Positions 30,956 to 38,263 of a DNA stretch of 38,263 nt are shown one piece after another. The position numbers and the translations under genes are program-made. The notes below the pieces were generated by a model that saw only the letters and a program-made list of their open reading frames with translations, ran no database searches and was not told the origin of the DNA. This DNA is from Thermoplasmatota archaeon. Its GTDB lineage: Archaea > Thermoplasmatota > JAKEGO01 > JANQNJ01. Numbering within the stretch: the stretch's first letter is position 1; the number at the start of each line of letters is the position of its first letter. The stretch spans positions 1-38,263 of the forward strand of contig JANQNJ010000146.1 of NCBI GenBank assembly GCA_028279645.1, written 5' to 3'.

Positions 30956-31564
30956 TCACTTCTTGGCCTTCCCCTTCTTTCCCTTCCCCTTCTTGGCCTT
31001 GCCGTCGTCCTCCTTCGGCGGCCTCCTCTCCTCCTCCATCCAGTCGAGCTTGCCCAGGCCGACCTGCCTCATTGTGAGGCCGATCTTGGAGTCCCTGGGG
31101 TTCCGCTCGTTGATGCTGATGGCGACGATCCTCGCCCTGACCCTGTCGTTGACCTTGAGGTCGCGCTTCGTCTCCTTTCCGACGAGGCGCTCGTTGGACT
31201 GGTCGACGTCGATGTGGTCGTCCATGATCTGGCTGATATGGAGCAGCCCGTCCAGCGGTCCGAACCGCATGAACGCGCCGTACTTCAGTATCTCGACCAC
31301 GGTCCCCTCGACTATCTCCTGGGGTTCGGGCTTGAATATGAGGGCGTCGTAGTATACCTTCTGGTAGACGCCGCCGTCGCTGTGGAGGATCCGGCCCTCT
31401 CCCTCGGGCTGGATGTCGGTGACAATGAGTGTCAGCTCATGGGTGTTGTTTATCTTCCCCTCGAAGCTAAGCCTGGCGATGTCCTTGATGACATCCTGGA
31501 TGTTCTCGCCGAGGCGGTCTGGAGGGATGCGTATCACACCCTCGCTCCTCATCATCTTGTACAT
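30956..31564 (-). CDS. rpo7: DNA-directed RNA polymerase subunit Rpo7 (RpoE', Rpb7 homolog)
   Basis: Stalk subunit of archaeal RNA polymerase that binds nascent RNA with Rpo4. The 202-residue protein has the N-terminal RNP-like tip domain (MYKMMRSEGVIRIPPDRLGENIQDVI) and an S1 domain at about 82-160 (EIVEGTVVEILKYGAFMRFGPLDGLLHISQIMDD). The C-terminus ends in a Lys/Gly-rich tail (KAKKGKGKKGKAKK) beyond the normal end of the fold, an extension that may add RNA affinity. It starts the operon rpo7-spt4-dephospho-CoA kinase. Confidence 0.97.
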   Translation of the reverse strand: MYKMMRSEGVIRIPPDRLGENIQDVIKDIARLSFEGKINNTHELTLIVTDIQPEGEGRILHSDGGVYQKVYYDALIFKPEPQEIVEGTVVEILKYGAFMRFGPLDGLLHISQIMDDHIDVDQSNERLVGKETKRDLKVNDRVRARIVAISINERNPRDSKIGLTMRQVGLGKLDWMEEERRPPKEDDGKAKKGKGKKGKAKK

Positions 31565-31620
31565 ATCTATCCTAATCTCCGTATTATTATATTAGAAATG
31601 CTTCCCCACTATCAGGCTTT

Positions 31621-31633
31621 TCATATTTAAGCG
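31621..31633 (-). promoter_or_regulatory. TATA box of the rpo7 operon
   Basis: Minus-strand CGCTTAAATATGA predicts initiation near 31600, a leader of about 38 bases. A second AT-rich block CTAATATAATAATAC at 31581-31595 would instead give a leaderless start. Confidence 0.5.
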
Positions 31634-31740
31634 TTGCACATCGGCAATATGCTTGTTCTCTCCCATTTTTATTCCGTGCAACGGCCCGCGCCGGATCAGC
31701 GTCGCCGCGGCAGTTGGATCGATTGTATTATCAGTGTGGA

Positions 31741-32334
31741 TCAAGCGTAATCGCTCAGCTGTCCGTCCTTGCCTAAGCCCATCCCCTTGACCAGGTTGAT
31801 GATGTCCAGGAACTCCGGGTTCCCGGCGCTCTCGAGGAGCTCGTAGATCATCGACTGCACCGTGGTCACCTTGGCGCCGGCGCGGCCCAGCCGCTCAAGG
31901 GCGGTGTGGTGGTCGAAGGGGTTCTGTGACGATATCGCATCGGCGAGGACGAGGACGTCGAACCCCTGCTGGAGGCCGTCGAGCGCCGTCTGCAGGACGC
32001 AGATGTGGGTCTCGATGCCGAGGAGGACCAGGGTCCTTCTCTGAAGGGTGGATAGCTTGTTGACGAAGTCCAGGTTCCGCATGCAGCTGAACTCGAGCTT
32101 CGATATCGGGGTGTAGAGCGGCAGACGATCCTGGATCGTCTGGACCGTCGGGCCGAGGCCCGAAGGGTTCTGCTCCGTAACGATGATCGGCAGGTTGAAG
32201 ATCTTGGCCGCGTTGATCGAATCCTCCATCCGCTGTAGGACCTCGTCGCGGTTCCATACCCGCGGGAAGAGGCGCTCCTGGATGTCCACAACCACCATGA
32301 CGCAGTCGTTCTTCTGTGCGAGACCTGGGCGCAT
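31741..32334 (-). CDS. Isochorismatase-family cysteine hydrolase
   Basis: The 197-residue hydrolase has the family triad: Asp in VMVVVDIQERLFP, Lys in ISKLEFSC and nucleophilic Cys in LGIETHICVLQTALDGLQQG. These place it near the YcaC/isochorismatase-like hydrolases; substrate not predictable, with amides such as nicotinamide among family substrates. A TATA-like CTTTATTAA (32356-32364) about 26 bases before the ATG predicts a leaderless transcript, so the close GAAGGAC is not needed as a ribosome binding site. No obvious partner among its neighbours. Confidence 0.9.
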   Translation of the reverse strand: MRPGLAQKNDCVMVVVDIQERLFPRVWNRDEVLQRMEDSINAAKIFNLPIIVTEQNPSGLGPTVQTIQDRLPLYTPISKLEFSCMRNLDFVNKLSTLQRRTLVLLGIETHICVLQTALDGLQQGFDVLVLADAISSQNPFDHHTALERLGRAGAKVTTVQSMIYELLESAGNPEFLDIINLVKGMGLGKDGQLSDYA

Positions 32335-32394
32335 GTCCTTCGATACACTGATTGGTTAATAAAGATTGACGTTGACCACGCGCGATCCAGCTGC

Positions 32395-34461
32395 TCAGAG
32401 GTTCAACGTGATGAAGAGCGCCGTCATGAGGCCAATGGCGATTGTCATCAGCACCACGAAGATGAAGTTCTTCCGCATGATCTGCGCCTCGAGCTCTCTT
32501 CCCTCGCCGATGAGGACAACGGCGTTTGTGATCTTCGCCGGGGTGATGGCGCTCGCGATGCCGCCTGCGGCGGCGTGGGCGCCGTAGACGGTCATGAAGT
32601 CGGTGCCCGTCTGAGCTGCAGCCTGGCGCTGGACGCCGTAGAACATGACGTTGGACGCGGTCTCGGAACCGCCGACGAATGCTCCGAAGACGCCGAGGGA
32701 GCCTGCGACGTACATGAACTGCGCTCCGAAGGCCACGGCCAGCGCCGAGCCCATGATTAGGTTCATGTTGTAGTCGACGTAGTGCTCCGACCGGACAAGG
32801 GCGCCGTTGACCACCTCCATGGCGGAGAAGAACATGATGAACGCTATTGCGAAGTACATGCTGAAGGCCACGAACGGCTTCCACATACGTTGGAGCCAGA
32901 CCTTGGTGGCCGATCTGAACTGCTTCTTCGTCGGCCTCAGGAATATAAGTGAGGCGAACAGCGACACCAGGATCCAGGTGTAGATCTCCGAGAGCACGTT
33001 CAGATCGATGGTCTGATCGGCGAAGATCGTTATGTTCTCGGCCTCGCCCGGAAGATCTGACAGGTACTCGTCGATGGCGGGCGAGCTGATGATCGATGCG
33101 AGGATCATGAGGATGATCCATGGTGACAGGGCCCACAGAAGGCGCTTTACGTCAAGAGGCTCCTTCTTCCGGTCGAGGGCCTTTTCTATCCCTTCCGGGT
33201 GCTCGGGCTGTCGCTTCAGGAGCCTGTTCACCCGGTCCTCCAGATACTTGTGGTAGAGGAAGATCGCGATCATGGTCACCAGGCCCGCGAAGACGCCCAC
33301 TACCCTGAGAGGAACGATGTCGAAGGCGAGGAAGGCAAGGCACGAGATCGCAATTGCTAGACCGGCCAGAACTGCGGGTACGATCCCGCGCTTCACCGAC
33401 TTCTTCCCGCCTATCATCCACAGCATGGCTATGGAGATACAGACGGAGAGCACTGGCAGGTACAGCGATATCTTCCAGGCGAAGTCGTCGGCGGAGATAC
33501 CTGCGATCCCGGCTGGTAGCGTGATGGGAATGGAGAGGAGCGCGAACGACGTCGTGGCGTTGTATCCGAGAACCGCGATGGCAACGGCAGCGAAAGGCGT
33601 GAAGCCCATCGCCACCAGAAGCGGCGGGAACATCGCCGGCGTCGTCACACCGAGGGATGTCAGGAACGACCCGAAGCCGATCCCGATGAAGAGCGCCTGC
33701 TCCTCCTTGGAGCGGACGGCACGTTTTATCCCGGCCGAGATGACCTCAAGAGCGCCGACCTCCTTCATGACGAAGATCATCCACATCGTGAAGATGACGG
33801 CGATGCTGATACCGAAGGCCTTGACGATGCCGTAGCCGGTGGCGCCCATGATGACCTCGCCAGGGGTGTGGAAGTACAGTGCCGCGAGGGCGGAGGCAAC
33901 GAGCCATCCCACCAGGGACATGACCATGCCGTCGCGCTTGAACAGAGCGATCCCCAGGAAGATCACGATGAGCGGGAAGAGGGCCAGCATGAACTTGGTG
34001 ACGGTCACCTCGGTCTCCGGAGACTCCTCCTCGGCGATCTCGATGCTGAAGAGGACATCGGTGGTACCGTTGCTCACGGACGCGGAGAGGGATAGGTTCA
34101 GTATTCCCTGATCGCTATCGGTCGAGGTGTGAATTATGAAGTTCACGCCAGTGGAGTTCGAGCTGGAGGTTCCCAGAGAGAGGTCGTACGAGGCGGTGTC
34201 GTTCGAGACATCAAATACCCAGTTGTTTATACCGGCATCAAAGGAGGATTCCGATATCTGTCCGGTTATTGTCAGGTTCAGAGGGCCGCCTGATGGACCG
34301 ACATCGTACTCGAATTCCAGCGAAAGATAACCGGTTTCACCTGGATGGATCGTTAGGTCGGAGTGTTTCTCCGATACCGTGAGCTCGGCGGACGCCTGGG
34401 GCGCCAGGAGCAGTAGGAGCGCTAGGACGACGAACCAACGGTATCTCGCCTGGGAACTCAT
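32395..34461 (-). CDS. LctP-family lactate permease with extra exported N-terminal domain
   Basis: A 688-residue transporter. Residues 1-25 are a signal peptide (WFVVLALLLLLAPQASA). About 26-150 form a beta-rich extracellular domain with Asn-glycosylation-type NxS/T sites. From about 155 the protein has a dozen or more membrane helices. The signature GGSETASNVMFYGVQRQAAAQTG and AAAGGIASAITPAKITNAVVL near the C-terminus match the L-lactate permease (LctP) family, as do TSLGVTTPAMFPPLLVAMGF and GYNATTSFALLSIPI. It probably moves lactate, glycolate or a related 2-hydroxy acid with protons or sodium. The N-terminal domain is unusual for this family. A TATA box 26 bases before the ATG implies a leaderless mRNA. 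Confidence 0.9.
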   Translation of the reverse strand: MSSQARYRWFVVLALLLLLAPQASAELTVSEKHSDLTIHPGETGYLSLEFEYDVGPSGGPLNLTITGQISESSFDAGINNWVFDVSNDTASYDLSLGTSSSNSTGVNFIIHTSTDSDQGILNLSLSASVSNGTTDVLFSIEIAEEESPETEVTVTKFMLALFPLIVIFLGIALFKRDGMVMSLVGWLVASALAALYFHTPGEVIMGATGYGIVKAFGISIAVIFTMWMIFVMKEVGALEVISAGIKRAVRSKEEQALFIGIGFGSFLTSLGVTTPAMFPPLLVAMGFTPFAAVAIAVLGYNATTSFALLSIPITLPAGIAGISADDFAWKISLYLPVLSVCISIAMLWMIGGKKSVKRGIVPAVLAGLAIAISCLAFLAFDIVPLRVVGVFAGLVTMIAIFLYHKYLEDRVNRLLKRQPEHPEGIEKALDRKKEPLDVKRLLWALSPWIILMILASIISSPAIDEYLSDLPGEAENITIFADQTIDLNVLSEIYTWILVSLFASLIFLRPTKKQFRSATKVWLQRMWKPFVAFSMYFAIAFIMFFSAMEVVNGALVRSEHYVDYNMNLIMGSALAVAFGAQFMYVAGSLGVFGAFVGGSETASNVMFYGVQRQAAAQTGTDFMTVYGAHAAAGGIASAITPAKITNAVVLIGEGRELEAQIMRKNFIFVVLMTIAIGLMTALFITLNL

Positions 34462-34481
34462 CGGGGTTGGATTGGGCGGGT

Positions 34482-34492
34482 CCTTTTATAAC
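34482..34492 (-). promoter_or_regulatory. TATA box of the lactate-permease-like gene
   Basis: Minus-strand GTTATAAAAGG is centred about 26 bases from the ATG at 34461, predicting a leaderless mRNA. Confidence 0.65.
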
Positions 34493-34608
34493 TTTCGTCC
34501 CGGAGGTAGACCTCGTGGAATGGTGCGAAGGGCCTGGCCAGTCATTTCACGAAAGGCCAGACATTCGTCGATAAAATGGTCCTGGTAGCCGGAAATCCAC
34601 TCAAATTT

Positions 34609-34617
34609 CATATAATA
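34609..34617 (+). promoter_or_regulatory. TATA box of the PQQ/TSP3 surface protein gene
   Basis: CATATAATA lies about 31 bases before the ATG at 34644 and predicts a leader of only a few bases. The rest of the 34493-34643 gap holds nothing recognised. Confidence 0.6.
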
Positions 34618-34643
34618 GATAGGTAATATTATGCGCGGTACCT

Positions 34644-37600
34644 ATGAGGCGATACGCTGCAATTTCTGTGTTCGGGGCAATTCTATTGCTCCTCCTATTA
34701 TGCGCTGTCGGTGCGGCTGCGACCGACTGGCCAGCCCATCAGGGGTCCACATCCAGGGAGGGCGTCTCCGACGCCGAGATCCCCGAGGACCTCGCCGTCC
34801 TCTGGAGCTTCGACGGGCTCAGCGATGTTAACAGCCCGCTCGTGAAGGATGACAGGGTCTATTTCTCGACCAGCGACAAGAAGGTCTACTGCGTATATCG
34901 GTCGAACGGGACCGAGATATGGAAGAAGACCCTTGGCGACTCCATCATCAACCATCCGGCCATGAACGATGTCAACCTCTTCGTTCCATCGGACAAGACC
35001 CTCTACGCTCTCAACCTCACCACCGGCGCGGTCAACTGGACCTACACCGCAGGGGGGAAGATCTCCACGGCGCCCACCTATCACGAGGGGCGCGTGATAT
35101 TCGGGTTCCTGGGACGGATCGTGGTCGTCAACGAGACCGGCGATTTCTACTGGGACGAGTTCCTGCCCACCAGCCCGACCGAGGTCGCCGCCTCCGGCGA
35201 CTTCATCTACTTCGGGAGCGGGGGCTCTTTCTACAGATATTCCGTCCACGGTCTTCTGAACTGGACCATAGGGTCGGACTCGTTCTACAGGGCGGCGCCG
35301 ACCATATACGACGGCAGGATCATCGCCGTTGGCGATGAGCTGCTCAGGGTCATCCAGCCCGACGGTACCCTGGATGTCAACATCACGATCCCGGGCGACG
35401 TATACTCGTCCCCGGCCGCAGAGGACGGCCTGTTCTACTTCGGCAACGAGGACGGCGACCTCCGGTGCTACATGATGAACGGCTCCCTCTCCTGGAAGGT
35501 GGAGATGGGATCGAGGATCAGGTCGTCGCCCATGCTCGCAGACGACAGGATCATCGTGAGCACAGGGCAGGGCGTCCATGTCCTGGACCTCGACGGTGAC
35601 GAACAATGGAACTACACCGCAGGATGGACCTTCACGTCCCCGGCACCTCTGGAAGAGGGGATCCTGGTGGGCTCCGACGATAACTATCTCTATGCGTTCA
35701 CATCGGACAGCGATTCCGACGACGTCGTCGACACGCTGGACGACTTCCCCGACGATATCGCCGCCAGCGTCGATTCCGACGACGACGGCAGGCCGGACGC
35801 CTGGAACCCCGGCATGACCGTGGACAACTCCACGACCGGACTGATGCTGGACGCGTTCGTCCTCGATGCGACGCAGTGGAACGACACCGACGATGACGGC
35901 TACGGCGACAACTGGGGCAATGCGTCCTGGAATGCCACCAGGCTTCCCGGATGGCCCGGCATCTTCTATCCCGGCGCCAACATGGCCGACCGGTTCCCGG
36001 AGAACGGCGACCAGTGGGCCGATAGCGACGACGACACCTGGGGAGACAACCCCAACGGCACCGATGGAGACGCGTTCCCTGCTGATCCAGCGGCCCACAT
36101 CGACACCGACTGGGACGGATATCCCGACGAATGGAACGTCGGCAAGGGTCCCGGTGATTCCACGGAGGACCTGATCATCGACCAGCTCCCGCTGGACAGG
36201 GCGGCCCATAACGATTCCGACGGCGACGGCTTCCCGGACAAATGGAACCCGGGCAAGAACAGCACCGATTCCACCACCGGCCTGTACATCGACGTCTTCC
36301 CGACCGACCCCGCCGCGGCGTCCGATATCGACGACGACGGATATCCGGAGATCTGGAACGCGGGGATGGGTCCGGGGGATTCCACCCTCGGCCTAGAGGA
36401 GGATTTCTTCGCCGTCGACCCGGCTGCGCATGAAGATACCGACGGCGACGGACATCCCGACGCCTGGAACCCGGGCAAGGACGAGAGCGACTCGATCCTG
36501 TTCCTGACCCTGGACGACTTCCCGTACGAGGGGAGCCAGTGGTCCGACACCGACGGCGACGGATGGGGCGACAACTGGGACAACGGCTCCTGGAACGGGA
36601 GCCGCGATGTCGGCATCTGGGTGTCGTACGCGTTCCAGCCCGACAGGTTCCCCAAGGAGATCTCCCAGTGGAAGGACACCGACGGCGACGGGTTCGGCGA
36701 TAACGCCACCGGGGTCGACGGGGACGCTTTCAAGAACGACCCGGCAGCGAGCAAGGACTCCGACGGCGACGGGTTCCCGGACGAATGGAACCCTGGCATG
36801 GGGCCCCTGAACTCCACAACGGCGCTTGAACTCGACGATTTCCCCGACGATATTGCTGCTTCCAAGGACGCCGACGGGGACGGATATCCCGAGGTCTGGA
36901 ACGCCGGAAAAGGTGCTGGTGATTCGACCACCGGACTGACCGTCGACATGTTCCCGACAGATCCCGCTGCCGGCGCCGATGACGACGACGACGGTTATCC
37001 GGACAGCTGGGCGGCCGGCAAGGACGCCGGGGATTCCACCACTGGCCTGGAGCTAGATCATATCGCCAACGATACTGCAGCCCACGTAGACACCGACGGC
37101 GACTACTATCCCGACGAGTGGAACCCGGGGAAGAACGCCAACGACTCCACAACCGGGCTTAGGCTCGACGACTTCCCCTCGGACAAGGCCGCAAGCAAGG
37201 ACAGCGACGATGACGGGTATCCCGACAAGTGGAACAAGGGGATGACCAAGGACGACTCGTCCACCGGGCTCAGGCTCGACGATTTCCCCGACGACCCCGC
37301 TGCCAGCAAGGATTCGGACAACGACGGCTACCCGGACGCGTGGAACGGCAATCTGACACAGGCCGATTCCACCACCGGTCTGACGCTCGATCATCATCCC
37401 TTCGATCCGAACAAGCACGAGAAGGAGGCGGCCGCAAAGCCGCCCTCGGACGAGAAGGATGACGAGATCAGGTTCGGAATAATCGTTGCGATCATCATAG
37501 GTATCCTGGCGGGTGCGCTCATAGCATTCGGAGTCTACATCAAGATGAGCAACCGCAGGATGGCCATCATGAAGAAGATGCACAGCGTCGAGGCGGGCGT

Positions 37601-38263
37601 GGCCTCGGGCAAGAAGAGACGGTACCCGGTCAAGGACGCCGAGAACTACCTGATCGAGGCGAAGCACCACTTCGACAAGCACAGGTACGGGGACACGGAA
37701 GAGGCCCTGGAATCGGCCGAGAAGGCTCTGGTCTACCTCTTCTCCGGCGACGCCATGTACACCAACAGCATCATCCACCTGCGCTATCAGATCAACATGC
37801 TCAAGCGGAACAACATCCCGTCCGAGGAGGTGGAGCTCCTCCTGACCAAGGCCAGGAACCCGAAGGCCAACCTGGAGCTCAGGGCGAACCTGGCCAACCA
37901 GGGGATCGACAAGGCCAACTCCCTCCTGCGTATGCATTCCGACGCGCTGAACGCGATCTCGTTCCTGGAGGAGAGGTACCATTCCGCCGACACTGTGGAG
38001 CAGAGGAGGCTCGAGCGCTTCATCGAGCAGGCCCACCAGGCCTTCGACAAGGGCGATTTCGAGGGCGTCTTCGCCATCATCAACAGGAGCGAGGTGGAGG
38101 TCAAGCGGGACAAGAAGGTGAAGAAGGCGGTGAAGAAGCCCAAGGTCGACGTGCCCGGATACGAGCCCGAGAAGGAAGGGTTCATGGACGAACCGGAAGA
38201 GCCACCGAAGGTGAAACCGGTCAAGAAGGCTGTGAAGAAGAGGAAGGCGGTCAAGGCGAAGAA
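34644..38263 (+). CDS. Giant surface protein: PQQ-type propeller, thrombospondin-3-like repeats, membrane helix, cytoplasmic helical domain; 3'-partial
   Basis: At least 1206 residues with no stop before the window ends. Signal peptide at 1-25 (AAISVFGAILLLLLLCAVGA). Residues about 26-350 form a PQQ-like beta-propeller with repeated VYFSTSDKKVYCV, LYALNLTTGAVNWTYTAGG and YSSPAAEDGLFYFGNEDG blades. Residues 353 to about 922 hold some 16 acidic calcium-binding type repeats (DSDGDGFPDEWNPG). A membrane helix FGIIVAIIIGILAGALIAFGVYI lies at about 943-965. The cytoplasmic part is helical and TPR-like (EAKHHFDKHRYGDTEEALESAEKAL) with a Lys-rich end (VKKAVKKPK). It probably binds calcium as a rigid surface stalk with the propeller outermost. 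The start at ATG 34644, not the ATG at 34631 in another frame, gives the signal peptide. Confidence 0.93.
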   Translation, partial: MRRYAAISVFGAILLLLLLCAVGAAATDWPAHQGSTSREGVSDAEIPEDLAVLWSFDGLSDVNSPLVKDDRVYFSTSDKKVYCVYRSNGTEIWKKTLGDSIINHPAMNDVNLFVPSDKTLYALNLTTGAVNWTYTAGGKISTAPTYHEGRVIFGFLGRIVVVNETGDFYWDEFLPTSPTEVAASGDFIYFGSGGSFYRYSVHGLLNWTIGSDSFYRAAPTIYDGRIIAVGDELLRVIQPDGTLDVNITIPGDVYSSPAAEDGLFYFGNEDGDLRCYMMNGSLSWKVEMGSRIRSSPMLADDRIIVSTGQGVHVLDLDGDEQWNYTAGWTFTSPAPLEEGILVGSDDNYLYAFTSDSDSDDVVDTLDDFPDDIAASVDSDDDGRPDAWNPGMTVDNSTTGLMLDAFVLDATQWNDTDDDGYGDNWGNASWNATRLPGWPGIFYPGANMADRFPENGDQWADSDDDTWGDNPNGTDGDAFPADPAAHIDTDWDGYPDEWNVGKGPGDSTEDLIIDQLPLDRAAHNDSDGDGFPDKWNPGKNSTDSTTGLYIDVFPTDPAAASDIDDDGYPEIWNAGMGPGDSTLGLEEDFFAVDPAAHEDTDGDGHPDAWNPGKDESDSILFLTLDDFPYEGSQWSDTDGDGWGDNWDNGSWNGSRDVGIWVSYAFQPDRFPKEISQWKDTDGDGFGDNATGVDGDAFKNDPAASKDSDGDGFPDEWNPGMGPLNSTTALELDDFPDDIAASKDADGDGYPEVWNAGKGAGDSTTGLTVDMFPTDPAAGADDDDDGYPDSWAAGKDAGDSTTGLELDHIANDTAAHVDTDGDYYPDEWNPGKNANDSTTGLRLDDFPSDKAASKDSDDDGYPDKWNKGMTKDDSSTGLRLDDFPDDPAASKDSDNDGYPDAWNGNLTQADSTTGLTLDHHPFDPNKHEKEAAAKPPSDEKDDEIRFGIIVAIIIGILAGALIAFGVYIKMSNRRMAIMKKMHSVEAGVASGKKRRYPVKDAENYLIEAKHHFDKHRYGDTEEALESAEKALVYLFSGDAMYTNSIIHLRYQINMLKRNNIPSEEVELLLTKARNPKANLELRANLANQGIDKANSLLRMHSDALNAISFLEERYHSADTVEQRRLERFIEQAHQAFDKGDFEGVFAIINRSEVEVKRDKKVKKAVKKPKVDVPGYEPEKEGFMDEPEEPPKVKPVKKAVKKRKAVKAK
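35700..37410 (+). repeat. Thrombospondin-3-like coding repeat array with higher-order duplication
   Basis: About 16 units of 25-45 codons, most carrying D-x-D-x-D-G-x-P-D-x-W-N followed by D-S-T-T-G-L and D-F-P-x-D-P-A-A. Units 2-4 (GDNWGNASWN, DRFPENGDQW, DGDAFPADPAAH) recur as units 8-10 (GDNWDNGSWNG, DRFPKEISQW, DGDAFKNDPAAS), so a block of about six units was duplicated. Late units are nearly identical in layout, suggesting recent expansion. Confidence 0.85.

Noticed and set aside
31895-33136. 413-codon minus-strand frame
   Set aside because: It overlaps two well-supported genes (isochorismatase-family and lactate permease) in another frame; Arg/His/Pro-rich shadow composition.
34698-36209. 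503-codon minus-strand frame, plus those at 35966-36949 and 37053-38036
   Set aside because: Antisense to the repetitive PQQ/TSP3 gene. Repeats such as GFQASGYPSPSES arise from reading DGDGYPDAWN-type codons backwards.

Overview
The window looks like chromosomal DNA of an archaeon, probably an uncultured Thermoplasmata-type euryarchaeon (the phylum guess is inference). Evidence for Archaea: an archaeal-type AlaRS, a type 2 methionine aminopeptidase, AsnRS, the RNA polymerase stalk subunit Rpo7 followed by Spt4 and the GTP-dependent dephospho-CoA kinase family, and TATA-like boxes about 26 nt before many start codons, several of which would give leaderless mRNAs. There are also several large exported, membrane-anchored proteins. 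No tRNA, rRNA, CRISPR array, integrase or transposase was seen.

Region 1 (1-6.06 kb) is accessory. It starts AT-rich and holds a NACHT NTPase fused to a formylglycine-generating-enzyme/C-type-lectin-like domain (start probably outside the window), a class I glutamine amidotransferase, a YdeI/OmdA-type protein, an NAD(P)-dependent MDR oxidoreductase and a 53-residue Cys/His protein with its own terminator. From the amidotransferase onward the genes are separated by copies of a structured non-coding repeat of about 160 bp whose stems show compensatory base changes. I do not recognise this repeat family.

Region 2 (6.07-13.7 kb) has a cyclophilin, a 427-residue protein I do not recognise, a SpoIIAA/STAS-like protein, and a six-gene minus-strand operon (SDR, alpha/beta hydrolase with a cysteine nucleophile, SDR, small protein, TetR regulator, methyltransferase). 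Three related 18-bp sites lie in its promoter region and are probably TetR operators. Upstream lie a flavodoxin and a coupled 62-residue ORF that reads as an MDR dehydrogenase with its whole middle deleted.

Region 3 (13.7-22 kb) encodes surface proteins: a membrane-anchored subtilisin-like protease, a lipoprotein-like protein with an archaellin-like ectodomain, and an overlapping three-gene operon. That operon encodes an extracellular 11-repeat prenyltransferase/squalene-cyclase-type toroid protein, a 7TM domain fused to a RimK-like ATP-grasp ligase, and a membrane-anchored transglutaminase-fold protein whose catalytic Cys is Ser. It resembles the bacterial pair 'alpha-L-glutamate ligase homolog plus inactive transglutaminase-7TM', with domains rearranged and a large surface partner added. 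It is my best candidate for an undescribed system.

Region 4 (22-32.4 kb) is mostly informational and housekeeping: MetAP, AlaRS, AsnRS, a zinc-ribbon protein, a DUF3052-like protein, acylphosphatase, a membrane-bound tandem winged-helix regulator, the rpo7-spt4-dephospho-CoA kinase operon (spt4 is only 59 codons) and an isochorismatase-family hydrolase. A strong extended inverted repeat sits at 28774-28822 between divergent promoters.

Region 5 (32.4 kb to the end) has a lactate-permease-family transporter with an added exported N-terminal domain, and a giant PQQ-propeller/thrombospondin-3-like surface protein that runs off the window.
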